From: an uncultured Robinsoniella sp.
GTDB taxonomy: Bacteria; Bacillota; Clostridia; Lachnospirales; Lachnospiraceae
Length of the DNA: 20,396 nucleotides
Assembly (NCBI GenBank): GCA_900539655.1
Contig: UQCR01000117.1
Coordinates: 1-20,396 of the forward strand
Reading direction: 5' to 3'
A program made the translations under genes and the position numbers. Position 1 is the stretch's first letter, and every line of letters starts with the position of its first letter. Under the pieces are notes generated by a model. That model made no database searches, had not been told where the DNA came from, and saw nothing but the letters and a program-made list of their open reading frames with translations. Positions 7,729 through 14,489 of this stretch are shown piece after piece.

Positions 7729-8248
7729 TTTGACCATATTGAGAGTTATTTTGATCCCTTTTTTTGTAATTTTTATGAAAACCGATCTGGGCGGTACAGG
7801 AAAATATATCGCGCTTGCGATTTTTATCATCGCCAGCCTCACGGACAGCCTGGATGGTTATCTGGCAAGAAAAAACCATCAGGTAACGAACTTTGGTAAA
7901 TTTATGGATCCCCTTGCGGATAAGCTGCTGGTTTGTTCTGCTATGATATGCCTGGTTCAAATGAACCGTCTTGCAGACTGGATCGTTATCATTATTATCA
8001 GCCGTGAATTTATTATCAGCGGATTCCGTCTGGTAGCATCCGATAACGGAATTGTAATTGCGGCAAGCTGGTGGGGGAAATTAAAAACCATAGCGCAGAT
8101 GGTCATGACAATTCTGTTAATTGCAGATCTGGGAGGATTCTTTACTACATTAGAAAATTTATTCGTTTTATTGGCACTGGTTCTGACCATTATATCTCTG
8201 ATCGATTATATTGCGAAGAACATTAACGTATTAAGTATGCAAAAGTAA
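7712..8248 (+). CDS. pgsA: CDP-diacylglycerol-glycerol-3-phosphate phosphatidyltransferase
   Basis: A 178-residue integral membrane enzyme that makes phosphatidylglycerol phosphate from CDP-diacylglycerol and glycerol 3-phosphate, the first committed step to phosphatidylglycerol. The CDP-alcohol phosphotransferase motif DG-x2-AR-x8-G-x3-D-x3-D is complete in SLDGYLARKNHQ...GKFMDPLADK. Several hydrophobic helices follow. The start at ATG 7712 gives MNLPNSLTILRV, the usual N-terminus, with GGAGAG 7 bases upstream; a TTG at 7697 is less likely. It overlaps the end of rimO, so the two are probably translationally coupled. rimO-pgsA-cinA is a familiar order in Bacillota. Confidence 0.96.
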   Translation: MNLPNSLTILRVILIPFFVIFMKTDLGGTGKYIALAIFIIASLTDSLDGYLARKNHQVTNFGKFMDPLADKLLVCSAMICLVQMNRLADWIVIIIISREFIISGFRLVASDNGIVIAASWWGKLKTIAQMVMTILLIADLGGFFTTLENLFVLLALVLTIISLIDYIAKNINVLSMQK

Positions 8249-8269
8249 GATTACTTTGGAGGATGAAAA

Positions 8270-9535
8270 ATGGTAGTAGAACTGATTTCCGTAGGAACGG
8301 AGATATTACTGGGAAACATTGTAAATACAAATGCAGCCTTTTTGGCGGAGAAATGCGCACTTCTGGGATTATCGATGTATCATCAGACAGTAGTGGGCGA
8401 TAATGAGGAACGTCTTGCAGACACCCTGCAGACAGCTATGGACCGTTCTGATGTGGTTATTTTAAGCGGCGGTCTGGGACCTACACAGGATGATTTGACT
8501 AAAGAAGTTGCGGCGAAAGTTATGGAAATGAAGCTGGTAGAAGACAAGCACAGCAAAGAACGGATACAGGAATACTTTAAGAACAGCCAGTTTAAGATTA
8601 TTACCGACAACAACTGGAAACAGGCTCTGATTCCGGAAGGTGCCATTGTCATTGATAATAAAAACGGTACGGCACCTGGACTTATTTTAGAAAAACAGGG
8701 GAAATCCGTAATCCTGCTTCCGGGACCTCCAAATGAAATGATTCCGATGTTTAACCATGATATTTTCCCATATTTAAATAAACTGCAGCCGGAAATCATC
8801 TGTTCCACAATGGTGAAACTCTGCGGATTAGGAGAAAGTTTTGTAGAAACAGAGATTGCTGACCTGATTGAAAAGCAAACGAATCCTACGATTGCAACTT
8901 ATGCCAAGACAGGAGAAGTACATCTTCGCATTACGGCGAAAGCATCTGATGAAAAAGAGGCTAAGAAATTAATAAAACCCGTAGTGAAAGAACTGCGCAG
9001 CCGATTTGGCAACCACATTTATACAACAGAAGAGCAGGATACACTGGAAGAGACGATTATCCACCTCCTAAAAGAAAAAGAACTGACCCTCACGACTGCT
9101 GAATCCTGCACCGGAGGGCTCCTGGCAGCCAGACTTACCAATGTGCCAGGTGTATCCGATGTATTCAAGCAGGGGCTGGTAACCTACTGTAACCGTGCGA
9201 AACGCAAGCTTTTGGAAGTAAAGAAAAATACGCTGAAAGAAAATGGTGCAGTGAGCGAAAAAACGGCGAAAGAAATGGCAAAAAACGGTGCGTTTATTAC
9301 CGGTGCAGACGTCTGTGTTTCCATTACAGGTATTGCGGGACCAGGAGGTGCTACCGATGAGAAGCCGGTTGGGCTTGTCTATATTGCATGTTCTTATAAT
9401 AATCAGGTAACGGTAAGGGAGTTCCATTTTAAGGGGGAACGTAACAAAGTAAGAGAAAGCTCTGTAGTGAATGCCCTGATTCTGTTAAGGGAATGCATTA
9501 TCGCTGATACAGATAAATCAGCAAAAAAAGATTGA
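8270..9535 (+). CDS. cinA: CinA: nicotinamide-nucleotide amidase / competence-damage protein
   Basis: A 421-residue two-domain protein. Residues 1-170 form a MoCF-like domain (VELISVGTEILLGNIVNTNA, then SGGLGPTQDDLTKE and LPGPPNEM), associated with ADP-ribose pyrophosphatase activity. Residues about 255-410 form the CinA C-terminal domain (TTAESCTGGLLAARLTNVPG, ITGIAGPGGATDEKPVGLVYIA), which deamidates nicotinamide mononucleotide in the pyridine nucleotide salvage cycle. The length is standard. GGAGG lies before ATG 8270, 21 bases after pgsA. In many Bacillota recA follows cinA; here a glycyl radical system follows, so recA must be elsewhere or beyond this region. Confidence 0.95.
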   Translation: MVVELISVGTEILLGNIVNTNAAFLAEKCALLGLSMYHQTVVGDNEERLADTLQTAMDRSDVVILSGGLGPTQDDLTKEVAAKVMEMKLVEDKHSKERIQEYFKNSQFKIITDNNWKQALIPEGAIVIDNKNGTAPGLILEKQGKSVILLPGPPNEMIPMFNHDIFPYLNKLQPEIICSTMVKLCGLGESFVETEIADLIEKQTNPTIATYAKTGEVHLRITAKASDEKEAKKLIKPVVKELRSRFGNHIYTTEEQDTLEETIIHLLKEKELTLTTAESCTGGLLAARLTNVPGVSDVFKQGLVTYCNRAKRKLLEVKKNTLKENGAVSEKTAKEMAKNGAFITGADVCVSITGIAGPGGATDEKPVGLVYIACSYNNQVTVREFHFKGERNKVRESSVVNALILLRECIIADTDKSAKKD

Positions 9536-9577
9536 TGTTGGATTAGTTGGATTTATGTTTTTTTATGCAAGGTTTTA

Positions 9578-9606
9578 TTGACTTGTAAGGACGGGTATCG
9601 TATAAT
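9578..9606 (+). promoter_or_regulatory. Sigma-A promoter upstream of the glycyl radical enzyme
   Basis: TTGACT (9578-9583) and TATAAT (9601-9606) are spaced by exactly 17 bases. The palindrome TATACGTATA (9606-9615) overlaps the -10 end and the expected start of transcription near 9613, and TATACGTA recurs at 9636-9643, 30 bases downstream. These are candidate operator half-sites. Confidence 0.8.
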
Positions 9607-9615
9607 ATACGTATA

Positions 9616-9660
9616 AAAAGTCCTGCGTCTATGTGTATACGTAGGTGCAGGGCTTTTATT
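9616..9660 (+). terminator. Terminator-like hairpin at the start of the glycyl radical leader
   Basis: AAAAGTCCTGC (9616-9626) pairs with GCAGGGCTTTT (9647-9657), with one T-G wobble, around a loop that itself can pair (CTATG with the following ACGTAG). TTTTATTT follows. It is either the terminator of the rimO-pgsA-cinA operon, placed downstream of the next promoter, or an attenuator in the leader of the glycyl radical operon. Two smaller stems follow in the leader: GACATG/CATGTC at 9683-9698 and GGGT/ACCC at 9718-9730. Confidence 0.7.
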
Positions 9661-9746
9661 TCTGTGAGCAAAGAGCCGTTCGGACATGTCTGCATGTCAA
9701 GGTGGTGATTGCCGCGAGGGTTAATTACCCGAAAGGAGAAGTGAAC

Positions 9747-12272
9747 GTGAAGAATTTTTATGATGGTGAAATAGAAAAGAGTGCCAGAATTCCGAAATTA
9801 ATAGAAGACTTGTACGATCATATGCCGGTAATTGAGGCGGAACGTGCTGTCATTTTAACTGAGAGTTATAAAGAGACAGAAGGAGAGCCTGTTATTTTGA
9901 GAAGAGGAAAGGCTTTTGCAAAAATCTGTCATGAACTTCCTGTTACGATACGTCCTGATGAACTGATTGTAGGCAGTAATACCAAGACAGCCCGGGGCTG
10001 CCAGGTATTCCCGGAATATTCATTTTCCTGGCTGGAAGAAGAGTTTGATACCGTAGAGAAAAGAAGCGCGGATCCATTCTATATATCTGATGAAACAAAA
10101 GAAAAATTACATGAGGTTTATCTGTACTGGAAAGGAAAAACCACCAGTGAGCTTGCCACTTCTTATATGACGGAAGAAACTTTGCTGGCAATGAAACATA
10201 ATATCTTTACCCCAGGTAATTATTTTTATAATGGTATCGGACATTTTACTGTAAAATATGAAGAAGTATTGTCAATTGGATATGAAGGCATACTCGCAGG
10301 TGCCAAAGCGGAGCTTGATAAATGTAAAGTATCTGACAGCGATTACCAGACCCGTTCAGCTTTTCTGGAATCCGTTATAATCAGCTGTAAGGCAGCCATC
10401 CATTATGCGCAGAGGTATGCCCTTTTAGCACTGGAAGAAGCAGCAAAGTGCCAGGATAACTGCAGAAAATTAGAATTACTGGAAATTGCCAGAATCTGTG
10501 CAAAAGTCCCCGGAAAACCGGCAGAATCCTTTTATGAGGCATGTCAGTCATTCTGGTTTGTCCAGATGCTGCTTCAGACGGAATCCTCGGGTCACTCCAT
10601 TTCACCGGGGCGTTTTGACCAGTATATGTATCCATATTATGAGGCAGATATAAAATCCGGTAAAATAACGAGAGAGTTTGCACAGGAACTGATTGACTGC
10701 ATCTGGGTAAAATTAAATGACCTGAATAAATGCAGGGACGCTGCAAGTGCAGAAGGTTTTGCAGGTTACAGCCTGTTCCAGAATCTGATTGTAGGCGGCC
10801 AGGACGAAGAAGGAAATGATGTTACCAATGATTTATCTTTTATGTGCATTGAAGCATCCATGCATGTATTTCTTCCGGCACCATCCCTTTCCGTGCGTGT
10901 CTGGAACAAGACACCGGACGAACTGATGATTAAAGCGGCAAAGCTTACCAGAACAGGGATCGGACTTCCGGCTTACTACAATGATGAAGTAATCATCCCG
11001 GCAATGGTCAGCAGAGGCGTGGCTCTTGCAGATGCCCGTACGTATAATATCATTGGCTGCGTTGAGCCCCAGGCACACGGTAAAACCGATGGATGGCATG
11101 ACGCTGCATTTTTCAATATGTGCAGGCCGCTAGAACTGGTCTTCACCAGCGGAATGGAAGACGGCGAGCAAGTTGGACCAAAAACCCGTGATATCAGGAA
11201 TATGAAGAGCTTTGAAGAATTTTACGATGCGTACAAACAGCAAATGGAATACTTTATCGAATTAATGGTTAATGCAGACAATGCAATTGATGTGGCACAT
11301 GCACAGAGATGTCCGCTGCCATACCAGTCCAGCATGATTGATGACTGTATTAAAAAAGGAAAGTCGCTTCAGGAAGGCGGAGCAGTATATAATTTTACCG
11401 GTCCCCAGGGATTTGGTATTGCAAATGTAACGGATGCATTATATGCGGTGAAGAAGCTGGTGTTTGAAGATAAAAAGCTGACATTGTCTGAATATAAGCA
11501 GGCCTTGGATGACAACTTCGGCAAAGGTTTGAGTCAGTCTAAGGTAGAAGCACTGACTATACAAATCGCAAAAGAACTTCAGAATGCAGGACAGAAAGTG
11601 GGAGCGTCTGAAATCCGTGTAATTGCAGATACCGTGAAGCAGTCAGGGATGGAACCTGCTAAAAAGCAGAGATACGATGAACTTTTAGCTATGATTGATG
11701 AACTTCCAAAGTATGGAAATGATATAGAGTGTATTGACCTCTTCGCCAGAGATGTAGCTTATACCTACACAAAACCTATGGAAAAATACAGAAATCCCCG
11801 TGGAGGACAGTATCAGGCAGGTTTATACCCTGTTTCGGCGAATGTGCCGCTTGGGGCTCAGACTGGAGCAACACCCGATGGAAGGCTTGCTTCGACACCG
11901 ATTGCGGACGGAGTGGGTCCGGTAGCAGGAAAAGATATCAGCGGTCCTACTGCGACTGCCAATTCCGTTGCCAGACTGGACCATTTCATTGCATCCAACG
12001 GAACTTTGTTTAATCAGAAATTCCATCCTTCTGCATTGAGCGGAATGGCGGGGCTTCAGAAATTTACCTCTTTGATCCGTGCATTTTTTGATCAGAAGGG
12101 AATGCATATGCAGTTTAATGTAGTGAGCCGTGAAACATTGCTGGACGCACAAGCCCATCCGGAAAAATATAAAAATCTGGTGGTAAGGGTTGCGGGATAC
12201 AGTGCCTTGTTTACGACATTGTCCAGAGCGCTGCAGGATGATATCATTAACAGAACGATGCAGGGATTTTAA
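9747..12272 (+). CDS. Glycyl radical enzyme, glycerol/1,2-propanediol dehydratase-like
   Basis: An 841-residue anaerobic cytoplasmic enzyme of the PFL2/glycerol dehydratase family. The radical glycine is G817 in RVAGYSA, 24 residues from the end. The active-site cysteine is C438 in IIGCVEPQ. By my alignment, all key residues of the B12-independent glycerol dehydratase of Clostridium butyricum are present: H166, H283, S284, Y341, C438, E440 and D452 (family H164, H281, S282, Y339, C433, E435, D447). This favours a diol dehydratase over pyruvate formate-lyase, choline lyase or hydroxyproline dehydratase. About 45 residues near 594-640 look like an insertion. GTG 9747 was chosen because AAAGGAG lies 8 bases upstream; an open frame extends back to 9645 through the leader hairpin. 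The activase gene begins 1 base after the stop. No microcompartment or aldehyde dehydrogenase genes lie alongside. Confidence 0.88.
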   Translation: MKNFYDGEIEKSARIPKLIEDLYDHMPVIEAERAVILTESYKETEGEPVILRRGKAFAKICHELPVTIRPDELIVGSNTKTARGCQVFPEYSFSWLEEEFDTVEKRSADPFYISDETKEKLHEVYLYWKGKTTSELATSYMTEETLLAMKHNIFTPGNYFYNGIGHFTVKYEEVLSIGYEGILAGAKAELDKCKVSDSDYQTRSAFLESVIISCKAAIHYAQRYALLALEEAAKCQDNCRKLELLEIARICAKVPGKPAESFYEACQSFWFVQMLLQTESSGHSISPGRFDQYMYPYYEADIKSGKITREFAQELIDCIWVKLNDLNKCRDAASAEGFAGYSLFQNLIVGGQDEEGNDVTNDLSFMCIEASMHVFLPAPSLSVRVWNKTPDELMIKAAKLTRTGIGLPAYYNDEVIIPAMVSRGVALADARTYNIIGCVEPQAHGKTDGWHDAAFFNMCRPLELVFTSGMEDGEQVGPKTRDIRNMKSFEEFYDAYKQQMEYFIELMVNADNAIDVAHAQRCPLPYQSSMIDDCIKKGKSLQEGGAVYNFTGPQGFGIANVTDALYAVKKLVFEDKKLTLSEYKQALDDNFGKGLSQSKVEALTIQIAKELQNAGQKVGASEIRVIADTVKQSGMEPAKKQRYDELLAMIDELPKYGNDIECIDLFARDVAYTYTKPMEKYRNPRGGQYQAGLYPVSANVPLGAQTGATPDGRLASTPIADGVGPVAGKDISGPTATANSVARLDHFIASNGTLFNQKFHPSALSGMAGLQKFTSLIRAFFDQKGMHMQFNVVSRETLLDAQAHPEKYKNLVVRVAGYSALFTTLSRALQDDIINRTMQGF

Positions 12273-12273
12273 T

Positions 12274-13068
12274 ATGGAAAAAGAATTTTTAAAACAGACA
12301 GGACGTATCTTTGATATACAGAAGTTTTCCATTCATGATGGTCCCGGAATACGGACAATTGTATTCTTAAAGGGCTGTGCACTTCGCTGTAAGTGGTGCT
12401 GCAATCCGGAATCGCAAAGCTTCCAGATTCAGGCCATGATGCAAAATGGCAAGGAAAAAGTAATCGGCAGGGATGTTACAGTAGAAGAAGTGATGGAAGA
12501 GGTTTTAAAAGATACCTATCACTATAAGCGTTCCGGCGGAGGACTTACACTCTCAGGAGGAGAGTCTCTTCTTCAGCCTGATTTTGCATCTGCTCTTTTT
12601 CAGGCAGCACAATACTACGGGATGAATACAGCTCTTGAATCAACCGGATTTGCCGAATTTGAGACGATCAAGGAAAAAATACTGCCGTATCTGGATTTGT
12701 TTCTGATGGACATTAAGCATATGGACAGTGCCAAACATAAACTGTTCACCGGTCAGCCAAATGAATTGATTCTGGAAAATGCCAGAAAAATTACGGCAGC
12801 GGGTACGAAAACAATTATCCGGGTACCGGTCATTCCAACCTTTAATGATTCTCCGGAAGAGATACTTCAGATTGCCCAGTTTGCAAGAACCCTGCCGGGG
12901 GTTGAACAGCTTCACCTGCTGCCATATCACAGGCTGGGGCAGGATAAATACGAGGGGCTGGACCGCGATTATACGTTAGGACATCTAGTACCGCCCGACA
13001 ATGAGCATATGGAGATGCTGGCTCAGGTAGCAAGGGCTTCAGGCCTGTATGTACAGATCGGTGGATGA
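12274..13068 (+). CDS. Glycyl radical enzyme activase (radical SAM), short form
   Basis: A 264-residue radical SAM enzyme that abstracts hydrogen from the glycine of its partner to make the glycyl radical. The [4Fe-4S] cysteines are C35, C39 and C42 in GCALRCKWCCNPES. Before them lies IFDIQKFSIHDGPGIRTIVF, an activase hallmark. The SAM-binding GGE motif is at 94-97 (LSGGES), and MDIKHMD and LLPYHRLGQDKY match the family. Activases of dehydratase-type enzymes usually carry about 45 extra residues with two ferredoxin-like clusters between NPES and the VTVEEV helix. Here only about 20 residues separate them and no further CxxCxxxC exists, as in pyruvate formate-lyase activase. The start at ATG 12274 follows AGGGA near the end of the enzyme gene. 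Confidence 0.93.
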   Translation: MEKEFLKQTGRIFDIQKFSIHDGPGIRTIVFLKGCALRCKWCCNPESQSFQIQAMMQNGKEKVIGRDVTVEEVMEEVLKDTYHYKRSGGGLTLSGGESLLQPDFASALFQAAQYYGMNTALESTGFAEFETIKEKILPYLDLFLMDIKHMDSAKHKLFTGQPNELILENARKITAAGTKTIIRVPVIPTFNDSPEEILQIAQFARTLPGVEQLHLLPYHRLGQDKYEGLDRDYTLGHLVPPDNEHMEMLAQVARASGLYVQIGG

Positions 13069-13105
13069 CAGAGAATAATCAGTGTTTTTGAATTTAAATA
13101 AGCAG

Positions 13106-13147
13106 GAAGCGGGAGGGAAGCTGATATTCCCTGCCCGCTTCTTTTTA
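13106..13147 (+). terminator. Rho-independent terminator of the glycyl radical operon
   Basis: GAAGCGGGAGGG (13106-13117) pairs with CCCTGCCCGCTTC (13129-13141) with a single bulged base, followed by TTTTTAT. It lies 38 bases after the activase stop. Confidence 0.92.
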
Positions 13148-13153
13148 TGTTGA

Positions 13154-13258
13154 TTATTCACCAAGACCATAATAGCCTCCGTTTCCAGAACCCTGCCAGA
13201 GCATTTCTCCTTGCCAGAGTATTCTGGCTCGGTTTATGTTTCTGATTGTGCCTGTGCT
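13154..13258 (-). other. Open in-frame tail beyond the amber stop of the 91-residue gene
   Basis: Continuing past TAG at 13261-13259 gives 34 sense codons and then TAA (13156-13154). The tail contains ARILWQGE, then MLWQGSGNGGYYGLGE. The repeated LWQG at a 6-residue period and the Gly/Tyr-rich ending look like coding sequence and resemble spore coat-type tails. An open run of this length would occur by chance about one time in five, so the composition is the main argument. It could be the former 3' end of the gene. A separate small gene starting at its internal ATG is possible but would have only 16 residues and a poorly spaced ribosome binding site. Confidence 0.4.
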
Positions 13259-13534
13259 CTAATGCATCATCTTCATCATATTACGTAATTTTTCAATGTT
13301 TTGTACTTCTTCTTTTGGTTTTCCCTGTTTCATGACCTCTATAATTAAATCAACTTCCTCGGGAGCAAATCCCTTACCTTGAGACTTTGTCCGGGATGCG
13401 GTCGCCAGCAGAAATGGGAGCAGTTCTTTCGGGGACTTTCCGGAAGACTGGTCCGCAAGTGCCATAAACATCTCCAGTTTTGATTTATCAATATCTTTCA
13501 GTTTCGGGTTATTCATCCAATCACTACTACTCAT
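13259..13534 (-). CDS. Unknown helical protein, second gene of a sporulation-type operon
   Basis: Not recognised. From ATG 13534 it has 91 residues, is charged and predicted mostly helical, with LLPFLLATASRTKSQGKGF in the middle and a Met/Lys-rich end (LRNMMKMMH). No signal peptide or membrane segment is seen. The start was placed at MSSSDWMNNPKL because GTGAGG lies 5 bases upstream and the preceding gene stops 7 bases before; an earlier ATG at 13582 would overlap that gene. The frame ends in TAG (13261-13259), but the same frame stays open for 34 more codons to TAA at 13156-13154, encoding a Gly/Tyr-rich tail with a repeated LWQG. It may be truncated or read through. Confidence 0.72.
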   Translation of the reverse strand: MSSSDWMNNPKLKDIDKSKLEMFMALADQSSGKSPKELLPFLLATASRTKSQGKGFAPEEVDLIIEVMKQGKPKEEVQNIEKLRNMMKMMH

Positions 13535-13541
13535 AAAATCC

Positions 13542-14015
13542 TCACTTTCCTTCTGAATCAAACATTGTATTATAGGTTTCAAACATTGACTGCTGCTCCG
13601 GAGAGAGCATGTTCATAACAAAATCCATGGGATTTTGACTTTGTCCTTCTCCGTCACCACCATTTTCGCTCTGGCTGAACATTTCTTTATAGGTCTCGAA
13701 TAGTTCCATGGTATTCAGGAGATTCAGGCATGTATCCAGCATTTCTCTTTGGGAACTGTTACAATATTTTCGCATGTCATTTAGCATATCTTTTGGAGAA
13801 AAAGATTGATTCTCCAGAGAACACGCTTTCATAGGAGAATCGGAATCTTCGTAAAATGTAAGGATATTACCAAGTTCCAGGACCTTAATATATAACGCCA
13901 GAATTTTTTGATTCTTGAATTCTACATATGGTATGATTGCTTTTAACATCTGGAGTTGGTTTCCGTTTGCGATCTGGTCGATGGCTGTTAAAGGCGGTGC
14001 AGCATATTCTTCCAT
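13542..14015 (-). CDS. Unknown soluble protein, first gene of a sporulation-type operon
   Basis: Not recognised. From ATG 14015 it has 157 residues. The N-terminal half is helical (IDQIANGNQLQMLKAIIPYVEF, then ILALYIKVLELGNILTFY). A flexible Gly/Asp/Gln stretch (SENGGDGEGQSQ) follows near 120, and then a helix with NMLSPEQQSMFETYN. There is no export signal. The frame could start at 14060, but the best promoter would begin transcription near 14035, so 14015 with AGGAAA upstream is preferred. A sigma-E-like promoter precedes it (minus strand, 14070-14042). It is followed 7 bases later by the 91-residue gene. A role in the mother cell during sporulation is inferred from the promoter alone. Confidence 0.75.
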   Translation of the reverse strand: MEEYAAPPLTAIDQIANGNQLQMLKAIIPYVEFKNQKILALYIKVLELGNILTFYEDSDSPMKACSLENQSFSPKDMLNDMRKYCNSSQREMLDTCLNLLNTMELFETYKEMFSQSENGGDGEGQSQNPMDFVMNMLSPEQQSMFETYNTMFDSEGK

Positions 14016-14041
14016 ATTTTCCTGCCAATGTGTTTTGAAAA

Positions 14042-14070
14042 AATATATGTGTAAAATCATGGAAGTATGA
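14042..14070 (-). promoter_or_regulatory. Sigma-E-like sporulation promoter (minus strand)
   Basis: On the minus strand TCATACT (14070-14064) is followed after 14 bases by CATATATT (14049-14042). The Bacillus sigma-E consensus is about KMATATT, 14-15 bases, CATACANT, so the match is 6 of 7 and 7 of 8. Its -35 overlaps the -35 of the divergent plus-strand promoter. Confidence 0.6.
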
Positions 14071-14097
14071 CAGATGGGAGTAAATTCTCATATATTA
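14069..14097 (+). promoter_or_regulatory. Sigma-K-like sporulation promoter (plus strand)
   Basis: GACA (14069-14072) and CATATATTA (14089-14097) are separated by 16 bases. The Bacillus sigma-K consensus is mACm, 16 bases, CATAnnnTA; only the first m is off. It points at the 49-residue gene, whose ATG is about 25 bases beyond the likely start. Confidence 0.55.
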
Positions 14098-14126
14098 TAT
14101 GTATAGTTCATTAAGGAGGATACAAA

Positions 14127-14276
14127 ATGTCGCGTCATATTGTTATAGATGGTAATGCATTTTACGAAGTAGATGATGATTGTATGCAGGTTAGAAAGGC
14201 AGACGGAATAAATAGAGAGAACAAAGAAAAGGATAAAGCGGAGAAGCTTACAAAGAAAGAAGAACCGAAAAAATAA
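14127..14276 (+). CDS. Small 49-residue charged protein
   Basis: Family not recognised. A 49-residue protein beginning MSRHIVIDGNAFYEVDDDCM, with a compact N-terminal part and a strongly charged, Lys/Glu-rich C-terminus (NKEKDKAEKL, then KKEEPKK). One cysteine is at 19. It has no export signal. It is supported by a near-perfect AAGGAGG 7 bases before ATG 14127, by a normal codon pattern and by a sigma-K-like promoter just upstream. It is transcribed away from the two-gene operon at 13259-14015. A late-sporulation or spore-surface role is an inference from the promoter and the neighbours. Confidence 0.78.
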   Translation: MSRHIVIDGNAFYEVDDDCMQVRKADGINRENKEKDKAEKLTKKEEPKK

Positions 14277-14293
14277 TATCGGTATAATAACGA

Positions 14294-14455
14294 TGAATTT
14301 AGACAGTGTTCTGAATTCCTTTCGGATACGTCCCGCTTCGCGTGGAATTTGCCCCTGAAATAGCCGGCACATCCTGCTGTGATTTCTTTTCCGGGAACAA
14401 ATTCCCCACAAAGTGTGGCGTATTCTGTGTATAGCCAGTATATTGCCTGCAATTG
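14294..14455 (-). pseudogene. Possible coding remnant between the small genes
   Basis: On the minus strand one frame reads through this gap as a protein-like string without a start or ribosome binding site: AIYWLYTEYATLCGEF, then GKEITAGCAGYFRGKF and ERNSEHC. The composition (Trp, Tyr, paired Cys, Gly) and codon choice look coding, and the frame continues open past the stretch. It starts just past the terminator of the Cys/Gly-rich gene. It could be the tail of a lost gene or part of a dispersed repeat; chance is not excluded. Nothing else is seen in the 14277-14458 gap. Confidence 0.25.
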
Positions 14456-14481
14456 AAAAAAGCCCCCATAAAGGGGGCTTT
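14456..14481 (-). terminator. Rho-independent terminator of the Cys/Gly-rich gene
   Basis: A perfect 9-base stem, AAAGCCCCC (14459-14467) with GGGGGCTTT (14473-14481), has a 5-base loop. On the minus strand it is followed by a T run. It lies 9 bases past the stop of the gene at 14490-14738. Confidence 0.93.
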
Positions 14482-14489
14482 CGTGGAAA

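Noticed and set aside
9645..9746. Extended N-terminus of the glycyl radical enzyme from an ATG at 9645
   Set aside because: It reads through the leader hairpin and has no ribosome binding site; GTG 9747 has AAAGGAG at the right distance and gives the normal family N-terminus.
12190..12273. Earlier ATG for the activase at 12190
   Set aside because: It lies inside the end of the glycyl radical enzyme gene; ATG 12274 gives the typical activase start, 1 base after the upstream stop.
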